A stretch of 64,000 bases of DNA from NCBI GenBank assembly GCA_951802425.1, contig OX637800.1, positions 1,054,001 to 1,118,000 on the forward strand, in the 5' to 3' direction. The DNA comes from Clavaria fumosa. Lineage: Eukaryota; Basidiomycota; Agaricomycetes; Agaricales; Clavariaceae. This document shows, in pieces, positions 20,736-33,289 of the stretch. The translations under genes and the position numbers were made by a program. Every line of letters starts with the position of its first letter. Position 1 is the first letter of the stretch. The notes under the pieces were generated by a model that ran no database searches, was not told the origin of the DNA, and was given only the letters and a program-made list of their open reading frames with translations.

Positions 20736-22771
20736 TAACACCCAGGAGCCATGACAACTCACCCTGATCCATAATTTCAAAGGAGTTTTGCAGTTCGTTT
20801 TTCACTCGGTTGACAGTGGCGTGCGTGCTGCCCATCACGACCATGTCATCCGTGGAAACCGTCACATGTATGTTTTCGTTTTGTTGCACCCGGATGAACG
20901 CTGATTGGTCTAGTTTGGACACATTGAAGCCGAGGGATATAAAGGTTGCAGCCAATTTTTGATACCACATCCGTCCTGATTGTTTCAACCTGTATAGCCC
21001 CTTGTGCAGCCTGCAAACTTTCCGTCTGTCATTCGCGCTGAGTACTGCGTACGGGGGCTCCATGTATACTTCTTCCTCAAGCTCTGCATTGAGGTAAGCT
21101 GCTACCACATCCACTTGGTCTATCTCCCAGTCACGTTGCGCAGCTAGGGAAAGTAGGACTCGTATCGACGCAATCTTCGCTGCCGCAGCGAAGGTTTCAT
21201 TATAGTCCGTCCCTTTCGTTTGCCTGTGTCCTCCTGCGACGACACGAGCCTTGTATTTGACGATTTCGCCTCTTGGACCCAGTTTGAGCCTGAAGACGTA
21301 TCCGCACAGAATAACTGGTTTGTCCGGAGGTCGGTCGACGATGTCCCAGGTGCATGAGCGGTTCAACTGGTCCAGCTCGATCTGATAAGCCCTCTTCCAT
21401 TGGTTAGCATCCGGACCAGCTAGCGCTTGCGCTGTAGAGTGTGGTTCACTGCCAATAGAACCTGCAAGTAAGGCGAACAGTGGCGGGTGGTCATTAAACA
21501 CAACCTCACATTTTATCCTGATCTGTTTAGTATCAGGAAAGTAGATCCTGTACCCTGTGCTCGATGAATCGATCCCAAGGAAATGGCCCTTGCGCGCTCA
21601 TCGTTCGAGCTTACTGGCATCGGCAATCTTTACCCATGCTGGTGTGCCGAAGGGCACTAATTTAGACAGATTGGGGTGCTTAGCATAGCGAGCATAGAAT
21701 GGAGTCTCGCCTTCGAGTGCACGAGTAGGTGATCTGTTCTTTATCCAAGCTGCGTGAGTCATAGCTTCGCCCCAGAGAAATTTGGGGAGGCTAGAATCAA
21801 TAAGCATTGCTCTTGCGAGTTCTGCTTTGGTTCGGTTCCAGCGTTCGACTGCTCCCACCTGCTCGTGGGTGTCATGCGTGGTGAGCTCACGTTTCGTACC
21901 CTTCTCGGCTAGATGGTCTGAGAATGCGTCGCTGTTGAATTCCCCTCCTCGATCAGAGCATAAGAACTTTATCTTTATATTGTTGTGAGTACTTATTTGT
22001 GCCTCTAATCTTTTGTAAGCGTTGAAAGCATCTGACTTTCTGTGCAGGAGGGAGATTTCGGTCCAGCGAGTCGCATCGTCGACGAAGTTGACTGTATAAC
22101 AGCTACCGCCGAGTGATGCGATGGAGGCAGGGCCCCAGACATCAGCATGGATGCGTTCCCTGTAAGTTTTTGCATGGTTATTGGCCTTATCAGGGAATGG
22201 TAAATGGTGCGGTTTTGCCTGAGCACATGCATCACAGAAGACCTCTTCAGACGTATTGTCTATGGAGATCCCAAGCACTTTGCCTGAAGATACGGTGTGT
22301 TTGACTGCGGCGTAGTTTATATGACCCAAGGAACAGTGGGCTTCGAACAATGTAAGCATTCGTTGCTTCTTGGCTATGTGGGCTTCTAAAGATAACGTCT
22401 TTATGTGGTATAGCTCGTTCACTTTAGGGATTTGTGCAAGCACTTTCCCTTGGGGGTCCTTTATCTGGCAAAGATTGTCTGTGAACTCAGCAGCGTAGCT
22501 GGCGTTGTCCAGTTTCCCAACGGATACAAGAGTAAATGCCATGCTAGGTGCATGTGCGACGTTTCTGAGTCTTAGTGTGCTTATGCGCTGACCATTTGCG
22601 TTTGTAGAACAATGTCACTGCAACCAACGGCTTTCAGCTCGCGACCATCAGCTGCGGTGATAGCAGTCGGACTAGTAGTAGAGTAGCTTATGAACATTGA
22701 CCTGTCTGGACAGAAATGCGCTGTTGCGCTGCTGTCAAGAATGATATCATCACTAGAGGTGAGCAAATTAA
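20736..22771 (-). pseudogene. Copia 2 protease, integrase and partial reverse transcriptase
   Basis: From the KDZ border leftwards: a protease motif ILDSSATAHF (S for the usual G), an integrase zinc site (H...H...CDACAQAK), the integrase core with HADVWGP, LCSDRGGEF and VERWNRTKAELAR, a TGA directly after the KLER motif (about 21600), then RT with GYVFRLKLGPRGEIVKYKAR, VDVVAAYLNAEL, YRLKQSGRMWYQK and STDDMV at the catalytic site (TDD for VDD). The end WLLGV at about 20735 is a truncation: downstream sequence is unrelated. The frame between integrase and RT is continuous apart from the TGA. Confidence 0.87.
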
Positions 22772-24260
22772 TGCATCACATAAGCTAACTACCATAAATA
22801 GGTGATGCATCAACAAGGGTAATTAGCTTCTGTGCCTTCGTGCTTGCCATGCCTTGCATCGTCATGCATTACCCGTCCCAGCCATCATGCATCACCCCCG
22901 TCCTGCCATCATGCGTCACCCCCATCCCGCCGTCATGCATCACCCCATCCTGGGCCCTCACCCTCACCCCTGCCATCGCGCATTGTCCCGCTGTCATGCA
23001 TCACCCCGTCCCAGCCATCGCTGCCGATCCCGCCGTGTCATGCATCACCCCCTCGTTGTCGCTGTTCCCACATTGTCCGTCATGCATTACCCCGCCATTC
23101 GGTAACCCGCCGCGTCATGCGTCACCCCCATCCCGCCGTCATGCATCACCCCATCCTGGGCCCTCACCCTCACCCCTGCCATCGTGCATTGTCCCGCTGT
23201 CATGCATCACCCCGTCCCAGCCATCGCTGCCGATCCCGCCGCGTCATGCATCACCCCCTCGTTGTTGCTGTTCCCACATTGTCCGTCATGCATTACCCCG
23301 CCATTCGGTAACCCGCCGCGTCACGCCACACCTTGCATCGTCATGCATCCCCTCAACACCACCTGCTCATCATCGTTATTCTGCACCCATCATGCATCAC
23401 CCATCACTGCCGATCCCGCCGTGTCATGCATCACCCACTCGTTGTCACTGTTCCCACGTTGTCCGTCATGCATTACCCCGCCATTCGGTAACCCGCTGCA
23501 TCACGCCACACCTTGCATCGTCATGCATCCCCTCGACACCACCCTGCTCATCATCGTTATTCTGCACCCATCATGCATCACCCATCACTGCCGATCCTGC
23601 CGCATCATGCATCACCCACTCGTTGTCGCTGTTCCCACATTGTCCGTCATGCATTACCCCGCCATTTGGCAACCCGCCGCGTCACACCATGCTTTGCATC
23701 GTCATGCATCCCCTCGACACCACCCTGCTCATTGTCGTTATTCTGCACCCGTCATGCATCACCAGTTGCTGCAGATCCCGCCGCGTCATGCATCATCCTG
23801 CTCGTCCTCGCTATTCTACGCCCCATGCATCACCCCGCTCGTTGTCATCACCCCGTCATGCATCACCCTGCTCATCATCATCAACCTGCCTGTCATCGTC
23901 ACCCCATCGCCCCACTCATCGTCACTGTTCCGCACCCATTGCCGCCATTCCCGCCACCGCAATCGCGCATTGCTCGTCCCAGCTGCCCGTCGCCATCACC
24001 CTGTCACCCCACTCATTGTCGCCATTCCCTGTTCATCGCTGTTCATACATCACACCCTCATCGCTGCTGTTCCCACATCGTCATGCATTACCCATTATGG
24101 CCATCCCCGTGCCATCATGCATTACCCACTCGTTGTTGTTCCCGCACACACATCAGGCTGCACCGCCGTCACACGTTGCTCATCCCTACCATCCCCACCA
24201 TCATGCATCACCCGTCTCGCCCTTCCCACTGCTGCCGTTATGTAGTCCTACCTGTAGTCC
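22772..24260. repeat. Left terminal array of the KDZ element
   Basis: Units such as CGTCATGCATCACCCC alternate with TTCCCACATTGTCC and GCATTACCCCGCCATTCGG. The outer 340 bp mirror the right end. Long His/Pro/Ser-rich frames here (for example 22840-24279) are by-products of the repeat and not genes. Confidence 0.9.
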
Positions 24261-24349
24261 TACCTGTCCTTCGCCATGACCAAATATATTGTATTGTTTG
24301 TCAAGATTGCAAGAAACGTATATATCAGCGGTACGACTAGCAAGAAATG

Positions 24350-26663
24350 TCAACCACACTCCGGGATGGCTGCGCTAACGGTGCCAAGCCCTGGAGACTC
24401 TCTGCGTACTCGCTTTGCAGTTTTTGAATTTCCTCCTCGTCCTCGACTACCTTGGCTTCGACTGCCTCCGCCCCGACCACCTCGGCCTTGACCACGATCC
24501 GCATCCTGAATGGCATCCTGACATTCTTGACTCTCCACCCCTCTCTTCCGTCCATCTCCCGGTGCCTTATTCTCTTTTCCAGTTCCGGCAGTCGATTTGT
24601 GCTTTTTGACCTTTTCTGTAAGTATGATAGGATGTGTAGAACGACGCAAAGAGTTTTCAGAGCCGATCGGAAGGAGAATGGGTGCGGGCACAGGTGTAGT
24701 GGCATCACTGAGAGTTGTAGGCAATGTGATGCGGCCACTGTCTGCGTGCACAGGTGGGCATGCATGCGAAGCTGTGAAAGTGAAAGGCGATGCGGTGAAA
24801 GGTGATGAATAACCGCCAGCAGGGCCAGCTGGGAAGATCGACGATGCTGAGATAGACGATGCATGACCGCCACCCTGGTCATCAGGGAAGATGGGTGATG
24901 CCGAGATAGACGATGCATGGCTGCCGGCCTGGTCAGCAGGGAAGATGGATGACATCGAGATAAGTGATGCATGACCGCTGGCCAGGTGAGCAGGGAAGAT
25001 GGACGATGCTGAGATAGACAATCCATCACCGCTAGACGTTGGCGTAGCATTATCAGGATACATGTATATGGATGCATCACCAAAGAGTGCGCAAGAAGAC
25101 ATGTCAAAAGTACTGAGTGAATTATTGGGAAGTTGCGACATCCAATCAGGATCTAGATCCTTATCCAAAGGCGGCGAAGGTACAGTCGGCGGCTCCACAC
25201 CCGCTGCGTCAGGGAGGGTGGGAAGCAGTAGGGTGGATGATGGATCTCCACTCGTCGTGTTGAGAGTCAAGAAGTGTGATGGAGCGATCTTGAGCGGCAG
25301 ATCAGGGTTGACGGGCAGAGAACGAGCCACGACACTGTTCAAAGGTGCGCTACAGGCCACAGGCATGGTATTGGGCGGTGGATCAGGGTTTACGAGCAGA
25401 GAACGAGCCACGACGCCATTCAAAGGCGCGCTCCTGGCCACAGGCATGGTATTGAGTGGCGGATGAGGGTTGACGGGCAGAGAACGAGCCACAACGCCGT
25501 TCAAAGGTGCGTTACCGGCCACAGGCATGGTATTGGGCGGTGGATCAGGGTTGTGCGGCGGATCAAGGTTAACGGGCAGAGAACGAGCCACGATGCCATT
25601 CAAAGGTGTGCTACCGGCCACAGGCATGGTACCATGCGATGATGAATGTGGATTTGAGTTGACTGCTTGAGACGATTGGGCAACACTGCTCGAAGCTGAA
25701 GTCCTCAACGTAAGTGTAATTGTAATAAATTTAAATCAGTGGAAATATCACCATAGATCGTTTTCAGATAATCGCCGAACGGTACGACCACACCACTCTG
25801 AAACTGAGGGTGAAATGTCTGGAACGTTTGACTGCTGTCGTTGTCTGAGAAGAACCTGAAAAAACATTAAGATGGCGACTAGACATTCGATTTAGGCTGG
25901 TACGTACGAGGCGAGGGCGATGTCTCCCCCAAGGTCCGGTTTAGGCCCACCGACTACCAAGAATCCTGACCAATTTGTCGCCTGTTTGAGATGGCTGAGA
26001 AAAGCGCTGGCGACATAGCCTAGGTCGTCAATCGCAGCTTGGTATTGTTTAGCCGAAGGCAGGGTGTCGGGGTCTGGTTGGCGTTCCCGCTGCATTTCCT
26101 CCTTCATTGCCCTCACTTCCATTTTCACCTCATCAGGCTCTTCAGCCCACTGCCTCTTTGTTACTTCTACAATTTTAGCCAATTTTTCAGTTCGAGTAAG
26201 CGACCTTCCCGCGATCTCTTCCTCAACAATCTGCTTTAACTTACTCTCATAGAACAGCTTGGAGTACACCTCGGTATCTTGTAATTGGCGTGTTTTCGGT
26301 ATCGATGCTGCAAAGACAGATCCGGTTTTTTTGCGCACCATTCTTTTCCCTCTCCACCGGAACCATGTACGCAACATCTACAAAATGTGCGACTGACTCT
26401 CGTGATATATGATGATGCATTGTTCCACTCACCTTGCGCCGTTCGTCCAATCTGACCTTCAACTGCCCCTCTTGAGCTTCTGTCAACTCCTCGCATCCTG
26501 GAAACGCTGCGGTTTTCTCTGGATACACTTGAAACCATTCTCGATATAGGAGCGGCCAAAATACAGTCGACAGCGATCCGCTAGCTTGCGTCTCGAGGTA
26601 TTGTGGCAAATAGTCGGCAAGGAACTTCGCTTGCTCATCGGTTGTCCATGGCTTTCCAGGCAT
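24350..26663 (-). CDS. KDZ passenger gene: unknown basidiomycete protein with Pro/Ser repeats
   Basis: ATG 26663. Exon 1 is 26433-26663, exon 2 25908-26377 and exon 3 about 25752-25855, with introns of 55 and 52 bp that keep phase; the join to the long last exon (to 24350) is not resolved. The N-terminus (PGKPWTTDEQAKFLADYLPQYL, WPLLYREWF) and a charged middle (YSKLFYESKLKQIVEEEI) are a pattern I know from many uncharacterised basidiomycete proteins. The last exon has five repeats of about 30 residues containing LNGVVARSLPVNP (25290-25640), four of about 21 containing SISASSIFP (24820-25020), and a basic Gly/Arg C-terminus suited to nucleic-acid binding. It is transcribed away from the other element genes. 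Function unknown; probably an accessory transposition protein. Confidence 0.6.
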
Positions 26664-27304
26664 TGCAAACGTTGCCAATGACGCGGTCAACAGTTGAACC
26701 CGTATTTGACATGGTGAGTTTTAGGCCGATGCTCTATGTATATAACCCTCAACGATGCTCAACAGCGATCCTCCACAATAAACAATTTGCACCGCGGTCC
26801 CTCGGTAAATGATGCATTACAGACCCGTTGGGAACCGCCAGATCGCCTCAATTCTGCGTTGCCGATTCACTGTCATGATTCGCCGTCATCATGCATCACT
26901 ACCGTCGTCGGCGCAGCTCAATTTCGAATACGCCGTACCCAAAACGAGCTTGCCGCCACTTTATCTTCCATCCGACCTTTTTCGGACTCTTCAACATTTT
27001 AGCTTCCTGTGGTCAATTAGTGATTTGCACCACGGTCCATCACTACCATCGTCAGCGCAGCTCAATTTCGAAATACGCTGTACCCGAAACGAGCCAAGAT
27101 GAAGATGAGAATTATGCTACTTCAGTGTCACGAGGCCAGTATTCCTTCGGTTTGTCCTTCGCTTGCCGCCACTGTTTCTTCCATTTGACCATTTTCGGAA
27201 TTCTTCGACGTTTTAGCTTCCAACCTATTATGTCTTTACTTTCATGGCACGTCCAAGAGAACCTTTACTTCATCCACCCCCCTCTAACCACAATTGCACT
27301 GTAA
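26664..27304. promoter_or_regulatory. Shared upstream region of divergent KDZ genes, internally duplicated
   Basis: A segment with GCGCAGCTCAATTTCGAA at 26920 is repeated at 27055, and GCCACTxTxTCTTCCATxxGACC at 26955 is repeated at 27168. ATGCATCA or ATGCATTA motifs lie at 26812 and 26890. It is likely a divergent promoter; no TATA box is obvious. Confidence 0.45.
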
Positions 27305-27808
27305 ATGCAGATGATGCAATCCTCTGCCTCTACGGTCGATGCCGTGCAAGCGTTACTGTCCCGAGTGGCAAGTAAGTATCATTACCTCTGTCCCACTATC
27401 TCCTTATTATTTCCTTCCATTTCCAGACCTTGAACTCGCTATCGATGACAGCAAAAAGACTCTGGAAACCGCCCAGACGCTCCAAGAACCCAGAGTAAAA
27501 CATTGCGCATCTTGTACATGCAAGATTTTCCCCAAAGAAACGAGTGTCTCAATGGCCAAGGCCTCTGAGAGATGGTATGTTGTCTCAAAAGGTCGTCAGG
27601 TTGGTGTATTTCAAGGCTGGTACGTCGTATTCCAACTTGTAAGCATGATCTAAGCACGATCTAAATGTTGCCCCCAAGGCATCTCGTCTCACCCCTTGTC
27701 AGCGGCGTGAGCGGTGCTTGCTTCCAGCGTCACCCAAGCAAAGCAGCAGCTGAGGCGGCTTTCGCAGCTGCTGAAGAAAGTGGTGGAGTAGTGATTAGTG
27801 TGCTGTGA
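27305..27808 (+). CDS. Small cysteine-containing KDZ passenger protein
   Basis: Three exons, 27305-27371, 27427-27574 and 27703-27808, add up to 321 bases with phase kept at both joins, giving 106 residues. The N-terminal half is helical (VDAVQALLSRVA, LELAIDDSKKTLETAQ); the middle holds CASCTCK and a further C after the second join; the C-terminus is alanine-rich. The helix-then-cysteine layout suggests a small zinc-binding protein. It lies directly upstream of the two other plus-strand genes of the element. Function is unknown. Confidence 0.6.
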
Positions 27809-28303
27809 TTTTTGTTTAACCTGAATACACAATCTGCACAGCCTCCTGAAACTGAGAAGTGAGTGAAATTGAGAAGTGAGTGACTTGGTGGCTGTAACAC
27901 CAAGTCGGTAAAAGTACCTAGGACAGAAAATAAGTGGTAACAGCCAACAATGAGACCCATAAAATTGCGAAATAATTGTTGTCTCTCTAAATAATTGTTG
28001 CCTCTAAAATGCTGATGTTACCTGACTGCAGTATGTTGCAATTGACCCATGAGCAATGGTATTTGCAGGTAAGGCTGCAGCGGCTGGACACCAAGCACAG
28101 CCACAACATCGGTCCTACTGACAGAATACGAGTCCGGGCAGCTCAGGGTAAAGCTCAGAAATTCTGAAAAAAATATAGAGGAGTCAAGTCTGATATGCTC
28201 ACCATTTTCATGTCATTTGTCTATGTAGAATATGATATACTGGAAGGTGGTCAGCAATGTAATGTTCTGAGGCTGTAATCACAGACTCCGACCATCTTTC
28301 GAC
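27809..28303. other. Gap between KDZ genes
   Basis: A 44-codon frame at 28033-28167 (MLQLTHEQWYLQV) starts with ATG and could be an exon or a small gene, but nothing else supports it. A CAAGTCGGT/GACTTGGTG pair at about 27885 forms a short inverted repeat. Confidence 0.3.
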
Positions 28304-28984
28304 ATGCGCAAATACCAAGACGATGCTCAGCGCCATGCTGCCAGGCAAGCTAGCAGAGCACGCTATGCACAGTCAGAACGGTGAGCAAATCTGATTTTCC
28401 TTATATTGCAACTGATAATCCCCAGCGGCAAAGCTACACGGTCCGCTCAAAATCATGCTGCATACAAGCGGAAAAATGGTCGCCGTGGCTCAGCTGTATT
28501 TCCTTTCACATCGCCAGCCATCACCAATCTTGCCCGGGAGCCGGTTCCTATCTCCCCAATGATTTGCGCCGTCTTCCACAACCCAAAGCTCGTTGTATCG
28601 ACTCCCTTCGACTGCGATGTTTTGCTCAAGCTGTCATCCCAGGAGAATCTCTCTGAAGACGTACTGCACGCCTGTTATTTGCGACTCGAGCAGGACTCTC
28701 AAGATTTCCGCATCACTCGTTTCATGCATGGGAATTTATCCCATCTACAACAGGATATAAATCAGGAAATGAGATCTGCGTTGAGGAGATGGAATGAGCT
28801 ATGGAAGAAGGTTGGGCAGGCTGATGTCGAATACGATGCTGGAATGGATTTCGTTCATTTGCAGTGGATAGCCCGCACAGTCAAGCACCTTCAGGATGAA
28901 CTCTATCTACTGAGCACCACTCGTAGATGCCAGGACTATGTAGCATCTATCCAAGCACGTAGTCTCGAGATACCGAAGCTCTAG
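28304..28984 (+). CDS. KDZ-linked protein with basic N-terminus
   Basis: Exon 1 is 28304-28380 and exon 2 28426-28984; the 45-bp GT-AG intron keeps the frame and the total is 636 bases, 211 residues. The N-terminus MRKYQDDAQRHAARQASRAR is basic, with regular Arg/Ala spacing as in a DNA-contacting helix, and continues to NHAAYKRKNGRRG. The remainder is helical and rich in Leu and Trp (MRSALRRWNELWKKVG, TVKHLQDELYLL). It ends 77 bp before the transposase start, so both may share control. I know similar short genes beside KDZ transposases in mushrooms but no assigned role. Confidence 0.65.
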
Positions 28985-29061
28985 CGTAGACGTAGCGCAG
29001 TTCATGGTTGTTTGCCACTTTGACTAGTTTCACGTGTCTTGACTGCCTTCCACCCTTGCCA

Positions 29062-32000
29062 ATGAACCGTAGGAAACGAGTCAAGTTCTATCATGTCCCC
29101 AGTACTGCGAACTCCAGTCGAGTTCGTCACACAGCATTCACATCAAATTCTGGCAGAATATCTGTTCGCAACAGTTTTGTTAAGCTGAACAATCTCATTA
29201 CTCCGTCCGACGACAGTTCTCTTCAACTCTCAATTGGCAACGTTGACGACTCGGAATTTGGCCTTGGTATTCTTGATGATGACCTTCCTTCTCTGTCCCA
29301 TGCCGGTCGACGTCAAACTTATTCAGTGAGTGCACATCCAATCGATGAATTTCTAATGGCTGAAGCAAAGCTAGGATGAATTGCTTGCATCGTGGATAAG
29401 CGAGCGTGACAAGTATCTTGCAGAAATTATCATGTTAGAAGGCCGTGCCGGCGCAATGTCACAGGAAGTTTGTATCCAGTGCCGTATTCGCAAAGCAGAC
29501 TATCGTTGCACCGACTGCTTCAGCAATGAGTTATTTTGTGCACCTTGTCTTGTGTTGAATCACAAGCGCTGTCCATTCCATCTCATCACCGTGAGTTTAT
29601 TGATCTGGTTGAATCTGGTCAGTTGTCTGAGGATGCATCACCACTAGAAATGGAATGGCTTCTTTTTCGAACATGCGACTCTCAAGAATCTTGGTCTTCG
29701 AATACAACTTGGCCACGGAACGAGCACGCATTGCCTCAACCCTCAACCCGCAATAGGCAATGAATTCGATGTCATCCATTCAAATGGTGTACATGTAGTT
29801 GCCTTGGATTTCTGCGCATGCGAAACTGCACCGGGAATTATAGCACAGCTACTCCGGAGTCGCCTCTTCCCTTCCACGACGAAATCCCCGAGATCTGCCG
29901 CCACCTTCCAAGTTCTCCATCAATTCCAGATCCTTTCCTTCGAGTCCAAAGTCTCTGCTTTTGAATTTTACAGCACTTTAGCCCGGCTAACAAATAATGT
30001 TGGCTTACCGCCTTTGGTAAGTGTCACTCTGAATAGCATATTGCGGTTCCTACATCATTTTCAGGACCTATACAGACCTTTCCTTCGAATGGTCCGGGAG
30101 TGGCGTCATCTCAAAATGCTCAAGCGAGCAGGTCGTGGTCACGATCATGCTGGAGTTAGTGCGACTGCTGAAGGCGAGTGTGCAGTGCTCTGCCCCGCCT
30201 GTCCTCAGCCCGGGAAGAATCTCCCAGAAGGATGGAAGAATGCCCCGGAATGCCAGCGCTGGCTCTACTCATTGTTTGTCGGCCTTGATGCCAACTTCAA
30301 GTTGAAGCGCAAAAAGGTGTCCAGCGAGAAGGTGGACCCATCGTTGAGCAAAGGATGGTCATATTTCGTCGAGGAAAAGAAATACAAGGCTTTTCTGGAG
30401 GAGCATGGAAACCAACCGCAGGAACGAACCACCTGTTCGAATTACGATGCAATGGCAAGGGCAAATTCCAAGGACACATGTTTTCTGGATAGTACTGGTG
30501 CAGGAACTGTTGATTGTATCCGGCATGACATGAAGCGCCCGAATGGAGTGGGTGATCTTCAGAAAGGTGAACGGTAAGTCCTCCTTGTCGTAGAATCCCA
30601 TGACGCCTCTCAATTGTTCACCAGATATATCAACATGGATTACATCTTCTTCAGCAGCCTACATGGAAACAATACTGAGTTTACGAAGATCACGGTCTCA
30701 TATGACATTGCTTGTCAATGGAGCCAGAAATTCTGGAACCGCATGCTCAAATTCCCTCTTGATTATCACATCGACCGCAGTTCAGTTGAAATCAAATTTC
30801 TTGTCCCCAAATTCCATCTTCCTGCTCACCGCTTGGCTTGTCACTCTTTGTACTCTTTTAATCTTACTCCCCTCGTCGGCCGGACCGATGGTGAAGCTCC
30901 AGAACGCGGGTGGTCGAACACCAATTCTCTGAGTTCGAGCACTAAGGAAATGGGTCCGGGTTCCCGACGGGATACATTGGATGATCACTTCGGCGACATG
31001 AACTGGAAGAAGATTTGTGGCTTAGGTACATCTACATGTTTTCCTGCCCTCGCAGTATTTGAACGTATCCACAGGTGTTTTATTACTCCGCAGAATTCAG
31101 GCGGCTGTGCCTGAACGGAATGAACACATGCATGCTCTTCAGGAGCTGACAGAGTCGCTCTCAGACTCAGTGACAAAATGGAAGGACTCCGTTGAGGCAT
31201 GGGAACGGGACAGGTCGAATCCGAATCCCTTCGAGTTTCAAGGCCCAAGTAAGTCTATCCGTTTTGATGAGGGGTTTAATTGATTCTCGGCTTGCAGCTG
31301 TGGGATTGGCGTCTGTAAAGCTTAATCTACTGCAACAGGAGGCCTTGGAGATCCAGCAAGGTCACATATCCGCACTCAATGAGACAATTTCTCCCAGTGT
31401 TCTTATCTCAGTAGGATTAGAGTTAGAGGATCAACAGTATGTATTTATTTATTCCGTGCCCACCATGCATCACCCAACTCACCATTGCTATTCTTCACCC
31501 ATCATGCATCACCCTGCTCGTCCTCGCTATTCTGCACCCCATGCATCACCCCACTCGCCGTCATCACCCCGTCATCCATCACCCTGCTCATCGTCGTCAA
31601 CCTGCTTGTCATCGTCACCCCATCACCCCATTGTCGTTATTCTGCACCCGTCATGCATCACCCATCGCTGCCGATCCCGCCGCGTCATATCACCCCCTTG
31701 TTGTCGCTGTTCCCACATTGTCCGTCATGCATTACCCCGCCATTTGGTAACCTGCCGTGTCCCGCCATGCTTTATCCACTTGCCGCCATTCCTGATGCTC
31801 CGATCCCACCGCGTCATGCATCATCGTCACCCTGGTCATCGTCGCCATTCCACGCCCATCTTGCATCACCCCGCTCATCATCGTCACCCCATCACCCCAC
31901 TCATCATCGCTGTTCCGCGCCCATCATGCATAACCCCGCTCATCGTTGTCACCTCGCCATTCTGCGCCCATTATGCATCACCCTGCTCATCGTCATCACC

Positions 32001-33180
32001 CTGCTCGTCATCGTCACCCCGCTCGCTGCACCCATCATGCATGACCCATCGCTTCACTCCTCGTCGCTGCTCCAGACGGCATTTACGGAGTGATCTATCG
32101 GCACTGGGTCAACACGCCACTGATACGCAGCTTACAAAGATCCAAGAACGTAAAAACACACTTCAGCGCAAGATCGACAACTGGTGTACAATCCAGAAGC
32201 TCTACATTCCTGGCCTGTCAATGCTGCAAATTGATTCCAATTGTCTCGGCGAAGATCAACCACAAAATACATCTCTATGGCTCCCATCAGCAATCTCTGG
32301 CAAGATTCCGTGCAGTCCTTGTCTTTATTTATACGAATGGAAACTTCACCATGCACAAGCAAATGATGCTCTCCACGACCTTCGACGTAACTTACAACTA
32401 CGCTCCTACTTGTACAAATACAAGGACCGATTTGCCTCGGGACAGCAAGCCAATACACGGGCTAATGCGACCATTTCCCGGGCCCAGCGACACATCGATG
32501 CTAGCGTTGCCCAATATCGTGCAGCGTATGATGCATTGTTATCACTCACCACACAACTGAATCAGGGGGATGCTTGGAAGGCTTCGTTGCTGGAATTACG
32601 AGATGAGGATGTTCGCAGCATGACTGTGGGAGAGGATGGTGAGTCCGAGGGCCGAAGATCGCTCTCATGGATTTGGAGACGTGGTGGTGGGGACTTGTTG
32701 AGTGAAGAGGACAATCTCCATGACTGTAAGTCTTGATCCCCTACGCTTGCCATTGCTGCTAACAGAGTTCAAGCCCTACGTGTTGAATGGTGCAAAGCAA
32801 GGGCCCGAGCGTTCCGCTGGAAGGAAGAAGTCCGACTCCTTCTTGAGGAGATGAGACGGGTTTTACATTTCTTGCGGTGGAAGGTTGAGTTCTGGGAAGC
32901 ACGTGCAGTGTTCTTCCAACACGATATGGATGCCGCGCAGCAGACCACCAGTGAGCTGGTCGGTAGCCGTCTGCTACTCGATTATAGGGTTGAGGGTATA
33001 CGGGCATATGGTCTCCGTCAGGCGCGCATTCAGAGAGACCTCCACGACAACTTCAAAACGCTCTGGCGTAATGTTCCTGCTCTTGTCGTTTCGCAGGTTT
33101 GCCGGGATGCAAATGTTGTTGTGGATTTGGATTCTCATTCGATTGAAGAACTCTCGCTTGCAGCATCTTTTCTACTGTAG
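29062..33180 (+). CDS. KDZ transposase with CxC2-like cysteine cluster
   Basis: Nine exons fit exactly: 29062-29325, 29375-29590, 29648-30016, 30065-30573, 30625-31025, 31075-31248, 31298-31436, 32076-32725 and 32768-33180. They sum to 3,135 bases, 1,044 residues and a stop, with phase kept at all eight introns. The cysteine cluster (CIQCRIRKADYRCTDC, CAPC, H...CPFH) lies near residue 115. The RNase-H-like catalytic core has VALDFCACET, SYDIACQW and EAPERGWSNTN, giving the expected D, D and E. The C-terminal third is helical (ALGQHATDTQ, LRVEWCKARARAFRWKEEV). KDZ enzymes cut and paste DNA. The seventh intron, 31437-32075, is filled by the terminal-array repeat. No inactivating change is seen. 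Confidence 0.9.
31437..32075. repeat. ATGCATCA array inside a transposase intron
   Basis: 639 bp between donor GTATGT and acceptor CCAG. The body is the same CATGCATCACCC-type repeat as the element ends. Splicing gives EDQQRHLRSDLSALG, the continuity expected of KDZ proteins. The array has no stop in the transposase frame, so unspliced RNA would add a His/Pro/Ser segment of about 213 residues. Confidence 0.85.
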
Positions 33181-33289
33181 TTAATGACATGAATGAATAT
33201 ATGAGACAGGTGACATTATGATTGAGGGGAAGAGTATCACGCAGGGAAGAGTATCACACTGGTATATTTCAGGTAGTGTTACATCAGGA

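Noticed and set aside
22840..24279. Long open frames rich in His, Pro and Ser in three frames of the left KDZ array, up to 479 codons
   Set aside because: All frames of the array are open because the repeat words lack stops; the products are pure repeat translation, so I treat them as artefacts.
31439..32093. Possible CRISPR-like or minisatellite gene in the transposase
   Set aside because: Units are irregular, there are no unique spacers, and exact splice sites show it is an intron.
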